In this document: in pieces, positions 59,333-64,000 of the stretch | Position numbering within the stretch: position 1 is the first letter of the stretch | How the letters are laid out: each line of letters begins with the position of its first letter | Assembly: GCA_024742665.1 (NCBI GenBank) | Contig: JANSYA010000001.1 | Location: 1,567,001-1,631,000 of the forward strand | Direction of reading: 5' to 3' | Length of the DNA stretch: 64,000 bases | Source of the DNA: a bacterium | GTDB lineage: Bacteria; Spirochaetota; Leptospiria; Leptospirales; Leptonemataceae | The notes under the pieces: generated by a model | Databases searched by the model: none | The model's input: the letters and a program-made list of their open reading frames with translations, nothing else | What the model was told of the DNA's origin: nothing | Made by a program: the position numbers and the translations under genes

Positions 59333-60403
59333 TCAGCGGGAAGCTGCGGCCGGATTCGGCAGATAGCTCTGGTATTTGTTCTTGAGCTCGAAGATCGTAG
59401 AGGCGTCGCGAATCAGATCGCCCAGGACGTCCGGCGTGATCGCCTGCTTGGGATCGTCGCCGATGCCTTTGCGGGGCTGGCAGTGGGTTTCGATGCACAG
59501 GCCGTCCGCGCCGTAGGCGATGGCAGCCAGGGCCGCGTGGGGCACGTACTCGGCCTTGCCCACTGAGTGCGAAGGATCGACGACGACCGGCGCCCAGGTG
59601 TGCTGCTTGAGCAGCGGCGTAATCGATTCGTCGGGATGATTGCGATAGCCGTCGAGCCCGGGTACCGTACCCCGGGGACAGAGCACCACGTTTGGATTGC
59701 CCGCGCTGACGATGTACTCGGCGGCCGAAACGAATTCGTTGACCGGTCCCATGTGCATGCCGCGTTTTAATAGAATCACTGTGCCTTTCGCGCCGGTGAG
59801 CTCGCCGATCTTTTTTAACAGAGCGTAGTTCAATGCGTTGCGGGCGCCGACCTGGATCATATGCGCGCCGGCCTCGACCGCGATGCGCAGCTGCTCTTCG
59901 TCCATGACTTCGGTGTTGATCGGCAGTCCGGTTTCTTCGTGCGCGCGCAGTATGACTTCAACGCCTTTCGCGTCTCCCTGGTAGGAGTGGGGGCTGGTGC
60001 GGGGCTTCCACACGCCGCCGCGCAGCACGTGGGCGCCGGCCTCTTTGACCGCGTGAGCGGTTTCGATAAACAGCTGCGGATTTTTCGGATCAACCGTGCA
60101 GTGGCCGGCCACAATTAAAAGGTCCCGCCCCAGCACCCGGCCGCCGATTGAAATTTCGTGGCGGGCAAGCTCCGACTGCACGTCCATGAGTTTGTGGGGC
60201 GATTGGATCGTGTCGACGCGATCGATATAGGGCAGGCCTTCGATGCGGTTGATCATCAGTTCGTGGCGTTCGTCGCCCCGGATGGCGAAGATCGTACGGG
60301 TCGCGCCGATGATCGGAGTAATCGTACAGTCGAATTCGCCGACGATGTCGGTGAGTTCCTGGACTTCCGCGTCGTTGAGTAAGTCTTTTTTTGGGATGAT
60401 CAT
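59333..60403 (-). CDS. aroF: 3-deoxy-7-phosphoheptulonate (DAHP) synthase, type I-beta
   Basis: A 356-residue enzyme that joins phosphoenolpyruvate and erythrose-4-phosphate in the first step of aromatic amino acid synthesis. It has an N-terminal regulatory ferredoxin-like domain (about 1-75; ITPIIGATRTIFAIRGD), then VAGHCTVDPKNPQ, GGVWKPRTSPHSYQG and VVVDPSHSVGKAEY. The usual AGPCS reads AGHCT here. Start ATG 60403. Intergenic 152 bp upstream holds no obvious gene. Confidence 0.93.
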   Translation of the reverse strand: MIIPKKDLLNDAEVQELTDIVGEFDCTITPIIGATRTIFAIRGDERHELMINRIEGLPYIDRVDTIQSPHKLMDVQSELARHEISIGGRVLGRDLLIVAGHCTVDPKNPQLFIETAHAVKEAGAHVLRGGVWKPRTSPHSYQGDAKGVEVILRAHEETGLPINTEVMDEEQLRIAVEAGAHMIQVGARNALNYALLKKIGELTGAKGTVILLKRGMHMGPVNEFVSAAEYIVSAGNPNVVLCPRGTVPGLDGYRNHPDESITPLLKQHTWAPVVVDPSHSVGKAEYVPHAALAAIAYGADGLCIETHCQPRKGIGDDPKQAITPDVLGDLIRDASTIFELKNKYQSYLPNPAAASR

Positions 60404-60555
60404 GGCGGCCTTCTTTTTACGGTCTTGCTGGCTGGTCTTGCAGCGCTCCCTCAGAATTTCGGCTGGTCGCGCGAGTTTCGGGCGACTTTCGCAGCTTTTA
60501 TTGTAAGAAAAGCACGGCCGGCCCCGGCGACCCGAAATAAATCAGTTCCGGTGAA

Positions 60556-62133
60556 TCACGTCAGGATCCGAAACCAGCGATCGAGATCCGCCCGCGAGAT
60601 TTGCCAGTCGGCGAAGACAGCTTCGTTCAGACGGGGGCGTGTGTCCTGTAAAAACGTCCGCAGCTCTGCGGCGGAAATCCTGGCGAGGGCGCGCTCCGGA
60701 ATTTCTCGCGGTCCCGGGGAGGCGGGCGCCGAATCCAAAACGGCGCTCTGTTTTGCTTCGGCTGCGCCGGCAACCGGGCGCGGCGCCGACAGATCGATGG
60801 CGAAGTCCGCGGCCATGCGAACGGCGCTCTGAAAGCCGAGCTCGTTTTTTTGGGTGCGTTCCTGCTTGCCGTCGCGCCGGGCGTAGCCGCCGGGCTGATA
60901 CATTTCTAACGAGAACCGGCGTTGCACACCGAGACGAGCATACTCCGTATAACCTGTTCCGGAGACGTGGGTCTGGCGACCGGCGCTCTGCAGATCGCTC
61001 CCGGCGGTTCGCAGGACTTTGCTTCCCAGCAGGCGCGCGATATGCAGAGCGATACCCAGAGCGTTCCGAGTGGGGTTGCTCAACTCGCCGATACCGCCCA
61101 GGGGGCCCAGGGCGAGCCACTGATCGAGGGGAGTGCTGGTGCGATAGTAGATGCGCCGCTCGAAAAAGAGGCTCAGGCAGCGCGGCCCCGCCAGGTTGGT
61201 TAATACCGGAAACGAAAAGCCGCTGAATCCCGGGCCGGCCACGCGCGCCGCCGCGACTAAATGAAAGTACGTGCCGGGGCCGCTGTCGATTGAGATGGCG
61301 AGATCCGGCTCCAGACCGGCGTGCAAAAGCGGAGCGAGGGCCGTGTCGGCCGCGACGATGAAATAGTTTCGTCGCAGTTCCTGGACTCGTTCCCGGCGTC
61401 GCTCTTGCAGCGTCTGCGTTTGCGTAGCACCGTTCGAAACAAAAGGATCCAGCCCGAGATCGACAGGCAGGCCCGGGCCGGCTCCACAATAGAGGACTTC
61501 GCCCGGGTCGGCAGCGTCAGTCTCTGTTTTGAGAATTCCATCGGGATTTATGAATTCAAACGGCGCGTTTTGATTTTTCGAATCGCCGCGCAGTCGAATC
61601 AGGGCGTTGCGCGTCCACTGGCGCAGAAAGCGGCCGCCGGTCGCCCGGTCTACCTGGCCTGCCTGAGTCCGCGGCTCGCTCTTCGCTGCGGCGGAATCCG
61701 TACGGCCTGCATCGTTTGCGCCGCCGATCCACTGGCTGACCAGACCTTCCAATTCGGGAAAGAGCCGCCGGTACGCCGGAGTGATCCAGGCGGTTGCGGC
61801 TGTCGCGTCGGTCTCGGCGTTCTGGCTGGCGATTGCAGCTTTCGCGCTCAGGACTTCGCGCAGCGCTTCGACCTCATGGAGAATCGTCGCGCCGGCCTGC
61901 GTGAGTTCCGCCAGGCGTCCGTGACTTCGCAGCGCATTGCTGACGCTGGCCAGCGGTTCAAAAAAGAGCAGCCGTGGTGTATCTTGCGAAGTTTTGCGCG
62001 CAGATTCCCGCGAGCTCAGCAGCTGTAGTAACTGTTCGGCGATATAACCCCAGCCGCAGCCGACAACCACGCAGGTCTCCCGGGCCGGGAGTTCATTCAG
62101 GATCGTTTCGGCGACGCGGCGGGCTTCGCGCAC
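60556..62133 (-). CDS. DUF115/Maf-type glycosyltransferase (MptE-like), N-terminus uncertain
   Basis: A 525-residue protein from GTG 62133. It contains VVVGCGWGYIAEQL, YFIVAADTALAPLLHAGLEPDLAISIDSG and LGSKVLRTAGSDLQSAGRQTHVSG, typical of the DUF115 (6-hydroxymethylpterin diphosphokinase MptE-like) family. These are motility-associated factors thought to glycosylate flagellin in spirochaetes and other bacteria. The frame stays open upstream to 62259 and there encodes YPVQFQANPDGSGNL, then LLHSSRDPVREARR, the kind of LHSxxDPxxEA block I know from this family, but no ATG, GTG or TTG lies between the upstream TAA (62260-62262) and 62133. So either the real start is non-canonical (for example ATC at 62238) or the sequence has an error. 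Confidence 0.85.
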   Translation of the reverse strand: MREARRVAETILNELPARETCVVVGCGWGYIAEQLLQLLSSRESARKTSQDTPRLLFFEPLASVSNALRSHGRLAELTQAGATILHEVEALREVLSAKAAIASQNAETDATAATAWITPAYRRLFPELEGLVSQWIGGANDAGRTDSAAAKSEPRTQAGQVDRATGGRFLRQWTRNALIRLRGDSKNQNAPFEFINPDGILKTETDAADPGEVLYCGAGPGLPVDLGLDPFVSNGATQTQTLQERRRERVQELRRNYFIVAADTALAPLLHAGLEPDLAISIDSGPGTYFHLVAAARVAGPGFSGFSFPVLTNLAGPRCLSLFFERRIYYRTSTPLDQWLALGPLGGIGELSNPTRNALGIALHIARLLGSKVLRTAGSDLQSAGRQTHVSGTGYTEYARLGVQRRFSLEMYQPGGYARRDGKQERTQKNELGFQSAVRMAADFAIDLSAPRPVAGAAEAKQSAVLDSAPASPGPREIPERALARISAAELRTFLQDTRPRLNEAVFADWQISRADLDRWFRILT

Positions 62134-62259
62134 CGGATCGCGGGAGGAGTGCAGCAGGCCTTTCGCACCCAGCAGATTGCCGGAGCCGTCAGGGTTCGCC
62201 TGGAACTGTACGGGGTAATCAGGGAGCGAGGCAGCGATCGAGCTTACCGCCCCGTCCGC

Positions 62260-62811
62260 TTATTCGGCGGGACTGTCGCCGAAATCGAAATCCCGGTCGT
62301 CATCGTCGTCATCATCGTCGTAGGAATCGTCATCGTCGTCGCTGTCGTCATCATCGGAACTGTCGTCCGAGTCGGTCGCAGCGGCGGCGGTGGTGGTGGT
62401 GGCGGCCCCAAAAGCTCCCTCTTCCTGCTCGTCGCTGGACTGGAAGCCTTCCATTTCGCCCTCGGCCCCTTCCGCCATCGTATTGAAGGCTTCCGAGCCG
62501 ATCGCGTCGGCACTGCCGGCCAGAGCCGCAGTATCCTGAGCGTTGCCGAAGACCGCGTCGAGATTCGCACGCCGCGAATTTTCCAGTTCAGCCGCCAGAG
62601 CTTCGCGGGCTTCGTCGTCGATATAGTCCCACTGAACGGTCTTTTCGAACAGAGCGTTCATGGCTTTGACCGCCGGCTTGCGGTTGGCCATTTTGCGCGG
62701 AATATCGATTTGTTCCAGCATATCGATCACTTCAAAAGCGGCGACCGTCGTGGCGTATTTTTGATCCCGGGAGAGATCCAGGAGTTTGGAGATTTCGAAA
62801 TCTTTTGACAT
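62260..62811 (-). CDS. RNA polymerase omega subunit-like protein with acidic tail
   Basis: A 183-residue protein. The first 75 residues (ISKLLDLSRDQKYATTVAAFEVIDML, then KPAVKAMNALFEKTV) resemble the omega pattern of RY-x-x-x-VAA-x-x-A and KP-x-x-x-A-x-x-x-I. The rest is linker and a long Asp/Ser tail (about 45 residues) ending GDSPAE. Omega helps assemble RNA polymerase; acidic tails of this length are unusual. The call is tentative. ATG 62811 has no clear ribosome binding site. It is followed in the same frame by the DUF115 gene after TAA. Confidence 0.5.
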   Translation of the reverse strand: MSKDFEISKLLDLSRDQKYATTVAAFEVIDMLEQIDIPRKMANRKPAVKAMNALFEKTVQWDYIDDEAREALAAELENSRRANLDAVFGNAQDTAALAGSADAIGSEAFNTMAEGAEGEMEGFQSSDEQEEGAFGAATTTTAAAATDSDDSSDDDDSDDDDDSYDDDDDDDDRDFDFGDSPAE

Positions 62812-62928
62812 GGGGCAGTTTCTTGCAACATACCGAATCTGGCGCGTGCGCCTGGGCGTCAATCTTTTTGAACGGGAATCTGGAAAAAGCCTGTAATCTC
62901 CGGCTGATTTAGTTTTCCTGGTAAGGTC

Positions 62929-63672
62929 ATGCAAGCTTTGAAACTCAATCTTCATAATACCCGGTCCCCGATCCGCCGCCCGACCCCGGGGGAGCGCCCG
63001 CTGGTCTTGCTGATTCTGGGACTGTCGTTCCTGCTGGCGGCCTGTCGTCCGGAAGTGCGCAGCAACTTCGGCGTGCAAAATTGGGAAGGCCTGCCTCTGG
63101 CGGGCGAACTGGCCCAGGCCGGTGGGATGGTCCGCCTCGCGGACCTGAAGAGTCCCGGCCTGGTGCTGAACGTGTACAGTCCGACCTGCGGGCCGTGCAT
63201 CGAGGAGCTGCCCGCTTTGAATTTGCTGTACCGGCGGGCCCGGGAGTTCGGCGTCGCGATGTACATCGTGGCGACGGCCAATCCCGCCGACCACGGACTG
63301 GAGCTCAGTCCCGACGCCCCCCGGGCGGAACGGGTGCAGGCGATTGCGGAGCGGCTGCGGGCCGACGTGCAGCGCTATGGGATCCAGGCGCCGATGATGG
63401 TCATGGGCGACGAGTTTCGCGTGTCCGCCCGCGATGGCCTGATCACCGGCACGCCGGAGACGATGTTCTTTCGCCCGGGCCCGCTGGTTCTGGAATACAA
63501 TTTTCTGGGTCCGATTTCGGCGGCCGAGACTCCTGAGAGCATTGAAAGCGAAACCCGTTTCAAATTCGCCCTGCGAATTCTGAGCCGCGTTCGCAGCCAG
63601 GCGTCCGGCGAATACGATCGCGGCCCGGAAGGCGCGAGCAGCTACGAGGACGCGAACCGTCCTCGTTTATGA
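62929..63672 (+). CDS. TlpA-like thioredoxin-fold lipoprotein
   Basis: A 247-residue protein. The signal ends LGLSFLLAACRPE (lipobox LAAC), and the mature part has NVYSPTCGPCIEELPALN, with the CxxC redox pair of TlpA/ResA-type proteins. GTPETMFFRPG matches the cis-proline loop. It would act in thiol reduction in the periplasm. The last codons form part of a hairpin-bearing repeat array. ATG 62929. Confidence 0.88.
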   Translation: MQALKLNLHNTRSPIRRPTPGERPLVLLILGLSFLLAACRPEVRSNFGVQNWEGLPLAGELAQAGGMVRLADLKSPGLVLNVYSPTCGPCIEELPALNLLYRRAREFGVAMYIVATANPADHGLELSPDAPRAERVQAIAERLRADVQRYGIQAPMMVMGDEFRVSARDGLITGTPETMFFRPGPLVLEYNFLGPISAAETPESIESETRFKFALRILSRVRSQASGEYDRGPEGASSYEDANRPRL

Positions 63673-63748
63673 GGGACGCGAACCGTCCTCGTTTATGAGA
63701 GACGCGAACCGTCCTCGTCTGTGAGAGACGCGAACCGTCCTCGTTTAT
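63646..63748. repeat. 26-bp tandem hairpin repeat across two convergent stop codons
   Basis: Four units at 63646, 63671, 63697 and 63723 (the first is 25 bp) share GACGCGAACCGTCCTCG and a T-rich end. In unit 1, GAGGACG pairs with CGTCCTC around a 5-nt loop. The TGA of the TlpA-like gene lies at the joint of units 1 and 2, and the TAA of the convergent receiver gene lies at the end of unit 4. Confidence 0.95.
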
Positions 63749-64000
63749 AGCGAATCGCCGGATCGGCTTGCGTCTTTATTCGAGTCGCTCAAAACATCTT
63801 CGATTAACTGCGAAAGCTCTTTCATGCGAAAGGGTTTCGCCAGCGATCCGGCGAAGCCGTAGTCCGCGTAGTTGGCGATTACCGGATCATTCGAATAGCC
63901 GCTGCTGGCTATGAATCGCGCTTTGCCTCCGATGCTCTGCATGGCCCGCGCCGCATCCAGGCCGCCCATGCCGCCGGGCACGGTCAAATCCAGAATGACC
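63745..64000 (-). CDS. Response-regulator receiver domain, C-terminal part (partial)
   Basis: The gene runs off the right edge. The visible part of about 84 residues has VILDLTVPGGMGGLDAARAM with the phospho-aspartate, ASSGYSNDP, and LAKPFRMKELSQLI with the conserved lysine. The 'GGMGG' and 'GYSNDPVIANY' blocks are typical of the receiver at the end of hybrid histidine kinases. So it is probably the end of a hybrid sensor kinase rather than a stand-alone regulator. Its TAA is inside the 26-bp repeat array. Confidence 0.85.
   Translation of the reverse strand, partial: VILDLTVPGGMGGLDAARAMQSIGGKARFIASSGYSNDPVIANYADYGFAGSLAKPFRMKELSQLIEDVLSDSNKDASRSGDSL

Noticed and set aside
60542..61489. Minus-strand frame of 315 codons inside the DUF115 gene
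   Set aside because: It is a shadow of the DUF115 frame and lacks any family pattern.
62270..62400. Simple-sequence DNA repeat
   Set aside because: It is the coding sequence of the Asp/Ser tail of the RpoZ-like protein, so it is explained by the gene.
63646..63748. Regular repeats that could suggest a CRISPR array
   Set aside because: The 26-bp units are back to back with no spacers, and no cas gene is nearby.

Overview
The window is a dense, GC-rich bacterial chromosome segment with no gap over 300 bp without a gene, no rRNA or tRNA, no phage and no insertion sequence. The gene content points to a spirochaete of the order Leptospirales, probably not Leptospira itself because of the high GC. 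The pointers are a DUF1554 lipoprotein, a signal peptidase II with the long leptospiral-type insert, the start of a large Ser/Thr-kinase sensor of the type common in Leptospira, several membrane-linked class III nucleotide cyclases, a DUF115/Maf-type glycosyltransferase and many lipoproteins. This placement is an inference from protein families.

Layout. 0-8.7 kb: kinase N-terminus, a secreted GDA1/CD39 nucleotidase, a 7TM adenylate cyclase, an SGNH-like surface protein and a large metallopeptidase/TolB-like/beta-barrel protein. 8.7-15.7 kb: surface-glycan genes (DegT aminotransferase, epimerase, GT2, GT-C) and a repetitive lipoprotein. 15.9-17.1 kb: a photoactive yellow protein (PYP) homologue with its chromophore cysteine, followed after 3 nt by an uncharacterised repeat protein. 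17-27 kb: transporters and channels (MgtE, SSS, MATE, MscS, SLC13, MFS). 27.2-30.6 kb: a zinc-uptake-type operon (DUF3299, His-rich DUF2796, ABC ATPase, FtsX-like permease). 30.7-36.6 kb: a second MATE, oxidoreductases, a GT4 glycosyltransferase, MORN and DUF1272 proteins. 36.7-37.8 kb: two small genes in a visibly more AT-rich patch (DUF2247 and an orphan). 37.8-49.5 kb: pyruvate kinase, an ATPase/cNMP-binding regulator, a Uma2 nuclease, a cyclase, a DUF2007 gene bracketed by hairpin repeats, a radical SAM enzyme, lspA, an ECF sigma/anti-sigma pair and msrB. 49.5-64 kb: patatin, TMEM43-like, a third cyclase, DUF1554, a DUF427-adenosine deaminase fusion, STAS, acyltransferase, NupC, DAHP synthase, a DUF115 glycosyltransferase, an RpoZ-like protein, a TlpA-like lipoprotein and the end of a response-regulator domain.

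How the genes work together. Three class III cyclases and a cNMP-binding/HATPase protein suggest heavy cyclic-nucleotide signalling. The secreted apyrase, NupC and adenosine deaminase would together scavenge extracellular purines. The most unusual items are the PYP operon and a recurrent DNA pattern. At four separate genes (DUF3299, radical SAM, third cyclase, TlpA-like) the 3' end of the gene, with or next to its stop codon, is tandemly duplicated. In two of these the unit carries a hairpin, and in one the hairpin shows compensatory base changes. I also flag a DUF115 gene whose conserved N-terminus lies upstream of every ordinary start codon.
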